Source of the DNA: Deltaproteobacteria bacterium | GTDB lineage: Bacteria > Desulfobacterota > Desulfomonilia > Desulfomonilales > Desulfomonilaceae | Direction: 5' to 3' | Assembly: GCA_016875095.1 (NCBI GenBank) | Contig: VGSG01000019.1 | Location: 1-51,916 of the forward strand | Length of the DNA stretch: 51,916 nt | In this document: positions 1-7,919 of the stretch, piece after piece | Position numbering within the stretch: the stretch's first letter is position 1 | Layout: each line of letters opens with the position of its first letter | Notes under the pieces: generated by a model | Seen by the model: the letters and a program-made list of their open reading frames with translations, nothing else | Database searches by the model: none | Told to the model about the DNA's origin: nothing | Program-made: the position numbers and the translations under genes

Positions 1-57
1 CACGTGATACTTGCAATCCCACTTAGTGTGGTTTAGGGTCTGATAGTCTTTCATTAC

Positions 58-97
58 AACCTCCCAGAATTGAAAGCTTGGTGTGTTCTGGGAGGTT
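58..97. repeat. 12-bp perfect inverted repeat
   Basis: AACCTCCCAGAA (58-69) is the exact reverse complement of TTCTGGGAGGTT (86-97), with a 16-nt spacer. It lies downstream of the minus-strand phosphorylase gene. Neither side carries a T-run, so it is not a textbook rho-independent terminator. It could be a second-tier terminator or an end structure of a lost mobile element. Confidence 0.4.
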
Positions 98-136
98 GCC
101 TCCTACTGCCTCACACGGTCAAACCTTGGGGAGTCG

Positions 137-153
137 CCCCGGCAAAGCCGGGG
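137..153 (-). terminator. GC-rich hairpin downstream of the phosphorylase gene
   Basis: CCCCGGC (137-143), loop AAA, GCCGGGG (147-153) form a very stable 7-bp stem about 60 nt beyond the phosphorylase stop. The minus-strand sequence after the stem has no U-run, so termination efficiency is uncertain. A hairpin of this kind next to the inverted repeat at 58-97 can also occur at the ends of IS200/IS605-type elements, but no transposase is visible. Confidence 0.4.
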
Positions 154-212
154 GCTTACCGTTTCTTGGTTATTGCGTCGGGTTTCACGCTGCCCAAGCC
201 GAGACCGGAACG

Positions 213-2768
213 CTATCCCCAGGTGACAAGGTTCACGGAGAGCGGGTCGAAGAGAAAGGGGTGGAACGGGACCACTCGTATTTTGTACCCGTAAACGCCG
301 GTATCGTCGCAATGGATGGTCCCTTCGAAGCGCGCGACACCGTCGTCCGACTTACCCACACTCACCATTGCCGTGACGCTCTTGTCGATCATCTGGTCGC
401 TGTCAGGACCCATGCGGCCATGACACAGATCCGCGAGCACCTCATGCTCTCCGAGCCCACCGAGCCGGATTGATGCTCTCACGGTGAGATACTCGCCTAA
501 GGATATTCGATCTCCGCGTGATTCGGTGACGTCCAGCACTTGCACATCTTTCCAGAGGCTCCGCACCCTTTTGCGCCATTCGCTGAGCTCTCGGGCCCGC
601 GCGTATCGATTTTCACCGAGCGCCTGATGCGCGGTTCCCGCCGGGATATAGTAGTCATCCATGTACTCTTCAATCATTCGGTGTGAATTGAACCTCACGC
701 AGATGGACGCCATGCTGTTTTTCATCATTTCTATCCATCCGTGGGGCAATCCGTCAGGTCCACGCTCGAAAAAGAGAGGAACCACCTCGTTTTCCAGCAG
801 CTCGTAAATGAGTCGCGCCTCGACCTGATCTTGGTACAACGGGTCGTCGTATTCTTCTCCCGAACCGATGGCCCACCCGTTTGCGCCGTCGTACGCCTCC
901 ACCCACCAGCCATCGAGAATGCTCATATTCAGCGCGCCGTTCGCAGCCGCCTTCATTCCTGAGGTGCCGCACGCTTCGTTGGGCCGGCGGGGTGTGTTGA
1001 GCCACACATCCACGCCCTGCACCAGATTGCGGGCAACATGCAGGTCATAATCCTCCAGAAAGACCAAATTGCGCCGGAAGCCTTCCGATCGGGCTTGATG
1101 AACCACCATTTTGATCAATTCCTTGCCTTGGCCGTCACGAGGGTGCGCTTTTCCGGAAAAGACGAATTGCACCGGCCGATTCTTGTCGGAGATGATCCGA
1201 TAGAGTCGATCCGGGTCCGAAAAGAGGAGCCCTGCTCTCTTGTACGGCGCGAACCTGCGGGCAAATCCGATGGTCAGGGCGTCGGGGTTGAGCACGTCTC
1301 GGATGCGCCTGAGGTCCGCGGGCGATGCGCCCCTAGCTTTACTTTGCGCGGAAAGACGATCCCGGCAGAAGATCACCAGACGCTCCCGTCGGCTCTCATG
1401 GATACGCCACAGTTCGTCCCGCGGGATATTGTGCACACGTGACCAGACCTTTTCGTTGTCCGGCTCTTCGATCCATCCTTCGCCAAGGTACCGTTCGAAC
1501 AGGTCGGCCATCTCTTTGGAGACGTACGACGGAATGTGGACTCCGTTGGTCACGTATCCGATAGGGATATCCTCCTTGTCCACATCAGGCCACAACTTGC
1601 TCCACATGCGTTTCGCGACCCGGCTGTGGAGCTTGCTCACTCCATTAACTCCACGGGAGACTCGCAGCGCCAGCACCGCCATGGAGAGCGGTGAGCCCTG
1701 GTCGAAGGGATTCTCTCGACCCAAGGCCATGAGATCCGCCACGCTCAGCCCCAGGGCGCCCATGTACCCCTTAAAATAGCGTTCCACCAGATCCGGCGGA
1801 AACAAATCGATCCCTGCGGCCACCGGGGTGTGACTGGTGAAAACGGTGGACGCGGCCGCAGCCTCCAGCGCCACCTCGAAGGGCACCCGGTTTGTGGTCA
1901 TGGTCTGCCGGATCCTTTCGAGCGCGGCAAATGCGGCGTGACCCTCATTGAGGTGGTACACAAAAGGCCAGAGGCCCAGGAGGTGAAGCGCCCGAGCGCC
2001 TCCGATGCCGAGGACGAACTCCTGTCGGATGCGCGTTTCTCCATCGCCGCCGTACAATTCAGCGGTAATGGCGCGGTCCGCAGGTGAGTTTGAAGGATGA
2101 TTGGTATCCAGAAGGTAGAGGCGGATTCGGCCTACGTCCACCTTCCACAAGAGAACTTTGACGATCCTCTCTGCCATAGGGAGGTCGAAGCTGAAGTGCG
2201 TTCCTGCGGAATCGAGGACCGGTGTAACGGCCATGTTGTAGAAATCGTTGTCCGGATACGATTCCTGCTGCCAGCCGTCAATATTAAGGTATTGCTTGAA
2301 GTATCCCTTCTGATAGAGCAATCCCACGGCCACGAGGGGAAGTCCTAGGTTCGAAGCGCTTTTCAGGTGGTCGCCGGCGAGGACTCCCAACCCGCCGGAA
2401 TACATGGGCAGGCATTCGTTGAGGCCGAATTCCATGCTGAAATAAGCAATACGGTAGTCGATGGGCCTATCCAGTTTGAACGAATAGACCTTGGTGCTGC
2501 TTATGTAGTCGTCCAGGGCCCGTTCGGCGTCTCTGATCTGCTCCAGGATGACCGCGTCGCTAACAATCTCTTCTTTTCGCTCGGGAGAAAGTTCGGCGAG
2601 CATCAGCGCCGGGTTGCATCCGGTCTGCTCCCAGAGGTCGGGATCCAGGGCCTGAAACATCCTCGTCACATCAGGATGCCAACTGAACCAGAGGTTCATG
2701 GCCAGCTTGCGCAGTCCCTGCAATTCAGGAGGAAGATTCGGCTGAACGATCAGACGACGCATGCGCAT
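213..2768 (-). CDS. glgP: Alpha-glucan (glycogen) phosphorylase
   Basis: An 851-residue enzyme expected to release glucose-1-phosphate from glycogen or maltodextrin by phosphorolysis in the cytoplasm. The N-terminal 100 residues (NLWFSWHPDV, start of the chain) match the extra domain of the bacterial/archaeal short alpha-glucan phosphorylases rather than E. coli GlgP. The pyridoxal-phosphate region EACGTSGMKAAANGAL lies near residue 610 and supplies the Schiff-base lysine; YHLNEGHAAF and RFAPYKRA are further family motifs. ATG codons occur at residues 1 and 3; neither has a clear Shine-Dalgarno sequence. The gene begins 3 bp after the ctpA stop on the same strand, so translational coupling is likely. 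I see no other glycogen genes in the window. Family assignment is secure; the exact polymer preference is not. Confidence 0.93.
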   Translation of the reverse strand: MRMRRLIVQPNLPPELQGLRKLAMNLWFSWHPDVTRMFQALDPDLWEQTGCNPALMLAELSPERKEEIVSDAVILEQIRDAERALDDYISSTKVYSFKLDRPIDYRIAYFSMEFGLNECLPMYSGGLGVLAGDHLKSASNLGLPLVAVGLLYQKGYFKQYLNIDGWQQESYPDNDFYNMAVTPVLDSAGTHFSFDLPMAERIVKVLLWKVDVGRIRLYLLDTNHPSNSPADRAITAELYGGDGETRIRQEFVLGIGGARALHLLGLWPFVYHLNEGHAAFAALERIRQTMTTNRVPFEVALEAAAASTVFTSHTPVAAGIDLFPPDLVERYFKGYMGALGLSVADLMALGRENPFDQGSPLSMAVLALRVSRGVNGVSKLHSRVAKRMWSKLWPDVDKEDIPIGYVTNGVHIPSYVSKEMADLFERYLGEGWIEEPDNEKVWSRVHNIPRDELWRIHESRRERLVIFCRDRLSAQSKARGASPADLRRIRDVLNPDALTIGFARRFAPYKRAGLLFSDPDRLYRIISDKNRPVQFVFSGKAHPRDGQGKELIKMVVHQARSEGFRRNLVFLEDYDLHVARNLVQGVDVWLNTPRRPNEACGTSGMKAAANGALNMSILDGWWVEAYDGANGWAIGSGEEYDDPLYQDQVEARLIYELLENEVVPLFFERGPDGLPHGWIEMMKNSMASICVRFNSHRMIEEYMDDYYIPAGTAHQALGENRYARARELSEWRKRVRSLWKDVQVLDVTESRGDRISLGEYLTVRASIRLGGLGEHEVLADLCHGRMGPDSDQMIDKSVTAMVSVGKSDDGVARFEGTIHCDDTGVYGYKIRVVPFHPFLFDPLSVNLVTWG

Positions 2769-2771
2769 ACG

Positions 2772-4085
2772 TTACTTCATGTTTAACGCTGTCTCCGCGG
2801 CGGGCTTCTGGTGCTCCAATTTGAACTTCTCAACAGAAACGTCCGACTTGAGCCACTCCAGGGCCTTCTTAAGCACAATATCCTTTTCCGCGTCAGGCTT
2901 GGCGCGCGCCAGCAGTCGCTCCATACTCTTGTCTTTCTTGTCCTGCTTGGCCTCTTCTTTAGCCTGAGCGTCGAGCTGGGTCTCAACCTGCTCCTTGAGA
3001 TCCACGTCCGGAAGGATGCCGGTTTTCTGTATATGGCGGCCCAGTGGAGTGTAGTAGTATGCGGTGGTCAGCCTTAGCCCCGATCCGTTGTCCAGGGGAA
3101 TGATGGTCTGCACCGAAGCCTTACCGAAGGACTTGGTCCCTAATACCAGCCCGCGATTATGGTCCTGCATGCAGCCGGCCACGATTTCAGAAGCGCTCGC
3201 GCTGCCTTCGTTAATGAGGACCGCAAGCTTGAAATTGTAGTGCCGCCCGCTCTTGGTGGCCTTGAATTCCATACGCTGATCCTTGACCCGTCCATCGGTG
3301 TACACGATCAGACCTTTGTCTACGAAAAGATTGGCGACCTTGACCGCTTGATCCAGCAGACCCCCAGGGTTGTTCCTCAGGTCAAGGATCAGTCCTTTGA
3401 CCGAGTCCTCGCCACCTAGATCCTTGATGGCTTGTTTTAGATCTTTGGTGGTGCTCTCCTGGAAATTCACGACCCTGATGTAAGGATATCCAGGCTCCAG
3501 AGCTTCCTTTTTCACCGAACGCACATGGATAATGTCTCGGGTGATGGTGAAATCTTTAAATTTCTTGAACCCTTCTCGCATGATGGTGAGGGTGACCTTG
3601 GACCCCTTCTGGCCTCGCATTTTCTTTACCGCCTGGAGCAGCGTGATGTTCTTGGTGCTCTCTCCGTCGATCTTGATGATCTTGTCCCCTGCCTTGAGGC
3701 CGGCCTCGAACGCGGGCGTATCCTCTATGGGCGAGACGATGGTGAGTATGCCGTTGTCCAAGGTTATTTCGATCCCTAGCCCGCCGAACTCGCCCCGAGT
3801 CTCAACCTGAAGTTCTTTGAACAGCTCCTCGGTCAGAAATGAAGAATGTGGGTCCAGAGATTGCAACATCCCGTTGATGGCGCCCTGGATCAAATCTTTG
3901 TCCGTAACGTCTTTCACGTAATTCTTTTGCACGATCTGCATTACTTGCCGGAAGAGGAGCAATTCCTTGTAGTCGGGGGACTTGCCGACCGCGGTCTCTG
4001 TCCCCCCGGAGACGGTGACAATGAATGTCACACTTATCAGCGTGAAAACGCACAGTGATATGGTTACGAGCCTTCTGCTAGACAT
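2772..4085 (-). CDS. ctpA: Carboxy-terminal processing protease (S41 family, CtpA)
   Basis: A 437-residue periplasmic serine protease that trims or degrades envelope proteins from their C-termini. An N-terminal hydrophobic segment (residues 6-26) is a signal peptide or anchor. A PDZ domain spans roughly residues 95-175 (GGLGIEI, AGLKAGDKI). The catalytic Ser is in GSASASEI (Ser297 by alignment with plant D1 protease) and the Lys is Lys322 in SFGKASVQ, giving the family's Ser/Lys dyad. The C-terminal 70 residues are rich in Lys and Glu. Start at 4085 is supported by GGAGGAGGAT upstream. It is the first gene of a two-gene unit with glgP, an unexpected partner functionally. S41A identity is firm; the target proteins are unknown. 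Confidence 0.93.
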   Translation of the reverse strand: MSSRRLVTISLCVFTLISVTFIVTVSGGTETAVGKSPDYKELLLFRQVMQIVQKNYVKDVTDKDLIQGAINGMLQSLDPHSSFLTEELFKELQVETRGEFGGLGIEITLDNGILTIVSPIEDTPAFEAGLKAGDKIIKIDGESTKNITLLQAVKKMRGQKGSKVTLTIMREGFKKFKDFTITRDIIHVRSVKKEALEPGYPYIRVVNFQESTTKDLKQAIKDLGGEDSVKGLILDLRNNPGGLLDQAVKVANLFVDKGLIVYTDGRVKDQRMEFKATKSGRHYNFKLAVLINEGSASASEIVAGCMQDHNRGLVLGTKSFGKASVQTIIPLDNGSGLRLTTAYYYTPLGRHIQKTGILPDVDLKEQVETQLDAQAKEEAKQDKKDKSMERLLARAKPDAEKDIVLKKALEWLKSDVSVEKFKLEHQKPAAETALNMK

Positions 4086-4209
4086 CAGGAGATCCTCCTC
4101 CGAATTAAGGCGCCGGCAGGCGCTGAAAAAGCTCCCGCGGCAAAGGATATCATGATATCATATGCTCCGCTTGCCAACAAGGCAAGAGCTCGCCTCGACA
4201 GGAACGGCT

Positions 4210-4719
4210 ATGGACAGCAGCTCGTACCGAGTTGACACGCGTCTGATTCCACCGGTGGTTCTCGCCATGGGATCCGGAGCATTCCTCGTGTACCTCGAAT
4301 TTATGGCCGAGAATGGACTGATTGTTCTCTTGATTCTCGCTCCGTTCTTCTATCTCGGTCTGGAGATACTCGCCCGCGTCATAACTCTGGACAGCGCAGG
4401 CGTCACGGTCACCAAATTCTTGCGATCCGTGCGGCTGAACTGGAGCGAGATCGAAGCCCTGGATGCGGTGAAGTCACGCACTCGACTCTTCCTCATTCTG
4501 CAAAGCAGCGGGAACCCTCCGGTGCTCATCACCAATACTATCCAGCCGTTCCGGGATTTGGTGGCGCAGCTCATCGAGCGCATCCCGGAGGCGAAGGTGA
4601 GCGCAACGGCACGCGAAGCACTCACCGATCCGCCTTCCACGCGTCGCCCCGTGACGCACGCCTGGCTTATCTGCGCGTTCTTGGCGGGTCTTGTCGCGGT
4701 CCGGCTGATGGGTTACTGA
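4210..4719 (+). CDS. Hypothetical membrane protein with PH-like domain
   Basis: No specific family recognised. The 169-residue product has two adjacent N-terminal hydrophobic segments (about residues 14-34 and 37-56), a soluble stretch with alternating beta-type pattern (ITLDSAGVTVTKF, VRLNWSEIEALDAV) that resembles the bacterial PH-like domains of YdbT/YcxB-type membrane proteins, and a C-terminal membrane segment (WLICAFLAGLVAVRLMGY). I place the start at the ATG at 4210 because AGGAA sits about 6 nt upstream; an in-frame ATG at 4162 would add 16 residues without a good ribosome site. It stands alone between divergently transcribed ctpA and the MBL hydrolase. Role unknown. Confidence 0.6.
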   Translation: MDSSSYRVDTRLIPPVVLAMGSGAFLVYLEFMAENGLIVLLILAPFFYLGLEILARVITLDSAGVTVTKFLRSVRLNWSEIEALDAVKSRTRLFLILQSSGNPPVLITNTIQPFRDLVAQLIERIPEAKVSATAREALTDPPSTRRPVTHAWLICAFLAGLVAVRLMGY

Positions 4720-4794
4720 TTCGAGAAAGGGCTTGACAGCCTCCAGACCCGGCGATATGGTCCAGCCCGACGCATTCCGTCGAGGTGGCGCCTG

Positions 4795-5568
4795 ATGAAG
4801 ATCATCTCTCTGGCCAGTGGCAGCTCCGGCAATTCCTTACTCGTTCAGGCCAATGGGAGCGCCATACTCGTCGATGCCGGTATTTCCGCCAAGCGGATCG
4901 CCGAGAGGCTGGAACAGGCAGGCTCGGACCCCGCCTCAATTCACGCGATTGTCGTATCCCACGGGCATTCGGACCATATAAAGGGCGTCGGGGTTCTCTC
5001 ACGGAAGCACAAGATTCCTGTGTGGATGAACCGCGGCACGTACGACGCCGTGAAACAGTATATCGGGAAGATCCACGAGCTGCGGTTTTTCCAGACCGGG
5101 AAAGTATTCGAAGTCAGCGGCTTCAGGATTCACCCCTTCTCGGTGCCACACGACTGCGTTGACCCGGTGGGTTTCCGCATCTCCCGCGGCTCGTCTCGAC
5201 TCGGGGTGGCAACCGACCTCGGATCGGTCACCGGTCTGGTGACAAACCTCCTCCAGGGCGTGCAAGTTGCGGTCCTGGAGAGTAATCACGATCCCAAGAT
5301 GCTCATCGACGGCCCCTACCCTTGGGAACTGAAACAACGGGTCAAAGGCCGACTGGGTCATCTCTCCAATTCTCAGAGCGCGGGCCTCTTGCAACGGATC
5401 TTCTCCGACGAATTGCAAGCCGTGTTACTGGCCCATGTATCTGAGACCAACAACCTCCCGGAACTGGCCTTGGCCTGCGCTCGCGATGCTTTGGGAGAAT
5501 TCGTGGCGCAGAATGGCCTGCTCTGCTGCGCTTCCCAACACCAGGTGGGCCCAGAGATCGAGTGGTGA
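4795..5568 (+). CDS. MBL-fold metallo-hydrolase (YycJ/WalJ-like)
   Basis: 257 residues with the metallo-beta-lactamase fold. The di-metal motif HGHSDH occupies residues 56-61, preceded by the strand and glycine pattern SSGNSLLV near the N-terminus and ILVDAG at 24-29; further conserved positions are ATDLGSVT, ESNHD and the late HVSETNN (His about 215). This arrangement matches the YycJ/WalJ group, which bears 5'-3' exonuclease or phosphodiesterase-like activity and has been linked to cell-wall and DNA processes. The start ATG at 4795 follows a plausible GAGGTGGCGCCTG sequence. It is monocistronic by spacing: 124 bp separate it from the MNT/HEPN genes. Substrate not determinable from sequence. 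Confidence 0.85.
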   Translation: MKIISLASGSSGNSLLVQANGSAILVDAGISAKRIAERLEQAGSDPASIHAIVVSHGHSDHIKGVGVLSRKHKIPVWMNRGTYDAVKQYIGKIHELRFFQTGKVFEVSGFRIHPFSVPHDCVDPVGFRISRGSSRLGVATDLGSVTGLVTNLLQGVQVAVLESNHDPKMLIDGPYPWELKQRVKGRLGHLSNSQSAGLLQRIFSDELQAVLLAHVSETNNLPELALACARDALGEFVAQNGLLCCASQHQVGPEIEW

Positions 5569-5692
5569 GGCATCTAGCAACGTTGCTTCCCTATGTGGTT
5601 GAACGTTTCTTCTGCTGCGATTTCTGAGAAGCCGAGAAAGGGGCCGGCGTCCCATTGCAATTTGTACAAGCACATTGCTAGGATGAGTCCCG

Positions 5693-6007
5693 ATGGATCA
5701 AGAACAACTTCAAAAGGTTGCAGCCGTAATCGCCAAGAGATTCAACCCCGTAAGGATCATTGTGTTTGGGAGCCACGCGAGAGGCGACGCAACAGACGAT
5801 AGCGACCTGGATCTGTTCGTGGAAATGGAGACAGACCGTCGCCCGCCGGAAAGGGCGATTGAGGTGAGCGCCGTGTTCGGTCTCAGACCTTGGCCGCTGG
5901 ACGTTGTTGTCTATACTCCTAGTGAAGTAGCACGGCTGCGTGGAGTTCGGGGCACGCTCCTCTCGGTCATCGAAGCGGAAGGCAAGGTCCTTTATGAACG
6001 TGCCTGA
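5693..6007 (+). CDS. MNT-type nucleotidyltransferase (MntA-like antitoxin)
   Basis: A 104-residue minimal nucleotidyltransferase. The active-site signature GSx10DxD is intact: Gly26-Ser27 followed by Asp38 and Asp40, with a further conserved Asp near residue 77 (LDVVVY). Proteins of this size encoded beside a HEPN partner commonly form toxin-antitoxin pairs in which the MNT protein AMPylates and silences the HEPN RNase. Here the HEPN gene follows with a 14-nt overlap, which fits a co-translated pair. A 10-bp palindrome GCAACGTTGC lies upstream at 5577-5586 and could be an operator, though this is speculative. Whether the pair is a toxin-antitoxin or an unrelated nucleotide-signalling pair is open. 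Confidence 0.85.
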   Translation: MDQEQLQKVAAVIAKRFNPVRIIVFGSHARGDATDDSDLDLFVEMETDRRPPERAIEVSAVFGLRPWPLDVVVYTPSEVARLRGVRGTLLSVIEAEGKVLYERA

Positions 6008-6410
6008 AACCAACTACGCTGCCTGGCTCGCCAAAGCCGAGAACGATTTTCTTAATATCGAAAACAATCTAAAGGCGGCGCGAATCCCCTGGGATACTGT
6101 CTGCTTCCATTCTCAACAGGCGGCTGAAAAACTGCTCAAAGCTTTTCTCGTGTACCAAAGCCAGCCGCCGACCCGGACCCATGATCTTGTGGCTTTGGTG
6201 GCCCGGTGCGTGGGTATCAAAGCGGACTTTCAGGTCTTGGAGGAAGATTGCCGGAAATTGACTGTGTATGCTGTTGGATCTCGCTACCCCAACGATCTTT
6301 TCACACCGACCAAGGAAGATGCTCTGGAAATGGTGGGCGCCGCACAGCGGGTCCGCAAACTCGTCCTGCATTCCCTGACTGGGTTACCGCCAGGAGAGAC
6401 CCAACGCTGA
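5994..6410 (+). CDS. HEPN-domain protein (partner of MNT)
   Basis: 138 residues, all-helical HEPN domain. Visible signatures are the N-terminal AWLAKAENDF helix, FHSQQAAEKLLKAFL (residues 38-52), the THDL turn (62-65) and RYPND (97-101), typical of the broad HEPN family often paired with MNT proteins. An Rx4H arrangement, the RNase motif of HepT-type toxins, can be read at Arg121-His126, but its position near the C-terminus makes the catalytic assignment tentative. The ATG at 5994 overlaps the MNT gene by 14 nt; an upstream in-frame start would lie deep within MNT and produce an Arg/Ser-rich non-conserved extension, so I reject it. The tRNA-Cys gene lies just downstream on the other strand. 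Confidence 0.82.
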   Translation: MNVPETNYAAWLAKAENDFLNIENNLKAARIPWDTVCFHSQQAAEKLLKAFLVYQSQPPTRTHDLVALVARCVGIKADFQVLEEDCRKLTVYAVGSRYPNDLFTPTKEDALEMVGAAQRVRKLVLHSLTGLPPGETQR

Positions 6411-6518
6411 CAAAAATCCCTCCGCCGCTCATTTCCAAATTCCTTGCATTGGGAAGGACCAGTCCCCGGAAACGGCGTCTTTACGCTAACGAACGCGAAA
6501 CGCGGTGGCGCAAATCAC

Positions 6519-6543
6519 AAAAAAACCGACCTGGGCAAGGTCG
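6519..6543 (-). terminator. Rho-independent terminator of tRNA-Cys
   Basis: On the minus strand the stem CGACCT/AGGTCG (6543-6538 with 6532-6527) closes a 5-nt loop and is followed by a run of seven U after a single G and G/C pair. It lies 14 nt after the tRNA 3' end. This is the clearest intrinsic terminator in the window. Confidence 0.85.
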
Positions 6544-6556
6544 ATTTGCTTCGCTG

Positions 6557-6631
6557 TGGAGGCGGCTGGCGGATTCGAACCGCCGTATAACGGTTTTGCA
6601 GACCGTCGCCTTACCACTTGGCTAAGCCGCC
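6557..6631 (-). tRNA. tRNA-Cys (anticodon GCA)
   Basis: Read on the minus strand from 6631: acceptor GGCGGCT pairs with AGCCGCC, the D-arm is AGCCAAGTGGTAAGGC, the anticodon stem-loop holds GCA, and the T-arm is GGCGG-TTCGAATC-CGCC. The discriminator base is U73, the identity element for cysteine, and CCA is encoded in the genome. It carries its own promoter and terminator. Confidence 0.96.
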
Positions 6632-6646
6632 TTCTCCACGACGCGC

Positions 6647-6676
6647 ATGGTACGGCAAGCGCTGAAGTATTGTCAA
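6647..6676 (-). promoter_or_regulatory. Sigma-70-type promoter of tRNA-Cys
   Basis: On the minus strand a perfect -35 TTGACA (6676-6671) is followed after 18 bp by TACCAT (6652-6647), matching TATAAT at four of six positions, and the mature tRNA begins 16 nt further on. The position relative to the tRNA makes this a convincing promoter. Confidence 0.65.
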
Positions 6677-6784
6677 GGCTGGAACGCTTGAGGGGCGCAA
6701 CCCGGAATCGCGATTCACCTGAAAGCATACAATGCGGACGACCTTTCCTTAGTCAACACTCGTTTCCCGCTCCGGTGATTCCAA

Positions 6785-7720
6785 GTGTGTTTTGCTGAAG
6801 CCCAAAAGGCTCTGGAGAGATCCCAGCGCGAACCGCCCGCGAAGGATGCCGTGGGCCTGGCATTCTCCGCCGGCGGAGCGCGCGGCGCGTACCAGATCGG
6901 TTGTTGGAAAGCGTTTATCGAGCGGGGCTTTCAGTTCCATGCGTGCGCGGGAAGCTCTATAGGGGCCCTGAATGCGGCTCTCGTCGTGCAAGGAGATTGG
7001 GACCGAGCGCATGATCTTTGGACCACCTTGGCTCGTTCTCCGATCCCTCGCACCGAAATTCGACGACTACGGCGATTGGCGCTGAAAACCGCGGTGGAAC
7101 TCGGCCTCCTACTCGCGCCTATACCAAAGTTTCAGGCCGGTCGTCTGGTCAAGGCCGCGCTCTCCTCCGCGGTCCTCTTCCGACGACGAGGCGCGTTGCG
7201 CGCCTTGAGCCGGGAAGGACTGCTCAACCTGGAGAGTTTCCGGCCTCTGGTGAGCAAGCATCTGGACATGGCCAAGGTGCTCGACCGGCCCACCCCGGTG
7301 TTGGTCACCGCCTCCACACTCCCCGGGTGGCAAGAGCCGACCGGCGGCGCACGGTGGTTCAAGCTCCAGGACTTTGATGTTGAAACCGCGTGGAAACTCC
7401 TTGCCGCGTCCATGTCACTCCCCGTGCTTTGCCAGGGCGTAGAACTGGAAGGAGGTCGCTACCGTGACGGAGGATTCACCCAATGGCTTCCTATAGGCCC
7501 TTTGTACGAGAGCGGTTTTCGGAGGATCATCGCGGTGAGCGTGAGACCCGGCCTAAATCACAATCCCCAGCGCTATCCCGATTGCGAGATCACCACGGTC
7601 AGCCCTGAGCGATCCCTGGGCAGGTTCCCTTTTGCCACTTTACGGTTCAGAGAAGAAGCGGTCTTTGCCTGGATGAATCAGGGATATGACGATGCGCTGA
7701 GGACTTTGGCGCGCGGATGA
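6785..7720 (+). CDS. Patatin-like phospholipase
   Basis: 311-residue lipid acyl hydrolase of the patatin/RssA group. The oxyanion-hole glycine motif GGARG is at residues 30-34, the nucleophile elbow GSSIG at 56-60 (Ser58) and the catalytic Asp in YRDGGF near residue 228, so the Ser/Asp dyad is complete. There is no signal peptide, which suggests a cytoplasmic or peripheral membrane enzyme. The start is uncertain: GTG at 6785 gives the ORF start but has no good Shine-Dalgarno; GTG at 6850 lies just before the conserved core. It is monocistronic, followed by a hairpin at 7755-7788. The substrate could be phospholipid or storage lipid. Confidence 0.87.
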   Translation: MCFAEAQKALERSQREPPAKDAVGLAFSAGGARGAYQIGCWKAFIERGFQFHACAGSSIGALNAALVVQGDWDRAHDLWTTLARSPIPRTEIRRLRRLALKTAVELGLLLAPIPKFQAGRLVKAALSSAVLFRRRGALRALSREGLLNLESFRPLVSKHLDMAKVLDRPTPVLVTASTLPGWQEPTGGARWFKLQDFDVETAWKLLAASMSLPVLCQGVELEGGRYRDGGFTQWLPIGPLYESGFRRIIAVSVRPGLNHNPQRYPDCEITTVSPERSLGRFPFATLRFREEAVFAWMNQGYDDALRTLARG

Positions 7721-7754
7721 TTCCCGCAAGGACCATGATTGTGCCCAAACGCGT

Positions 7755-7788
7755 CTGGGGCTCACAAGAGTGTAGATCTTGAGCCCAG
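7755..7788 (+). terminator. Hairpin after the patatin gene
   Basis: CTGGGGCTCACAAGA pairs with TCTTGAGCCCAG with one or two bulges around a 7-nt loop, 35 nt after the lipase stop. The following sequence has only a short T-rich stretch (TAATTTCCC), so termination is likely but not certain. Confidence 0.5.
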
Positions 7789-7919
7789 GACTGTGCTAGA
7801 GTAATTTCCCTTTGCTGCGCGCCGGCTTGGCGGTGGGGACTCCATATCGTGATTATTGCCGGGCAAGAAAACGGTTTGAACTCTCTTTTGAACAGCAGTT
7901 CAACGAACGGAGGTGTAGG

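Noticed and set aside
78-473. 131-codon plus-strand open frame at the left edge
   Set aside because: Most of it is antisense to the phosphorylase gene and it runs through the hairpins at 58-153.
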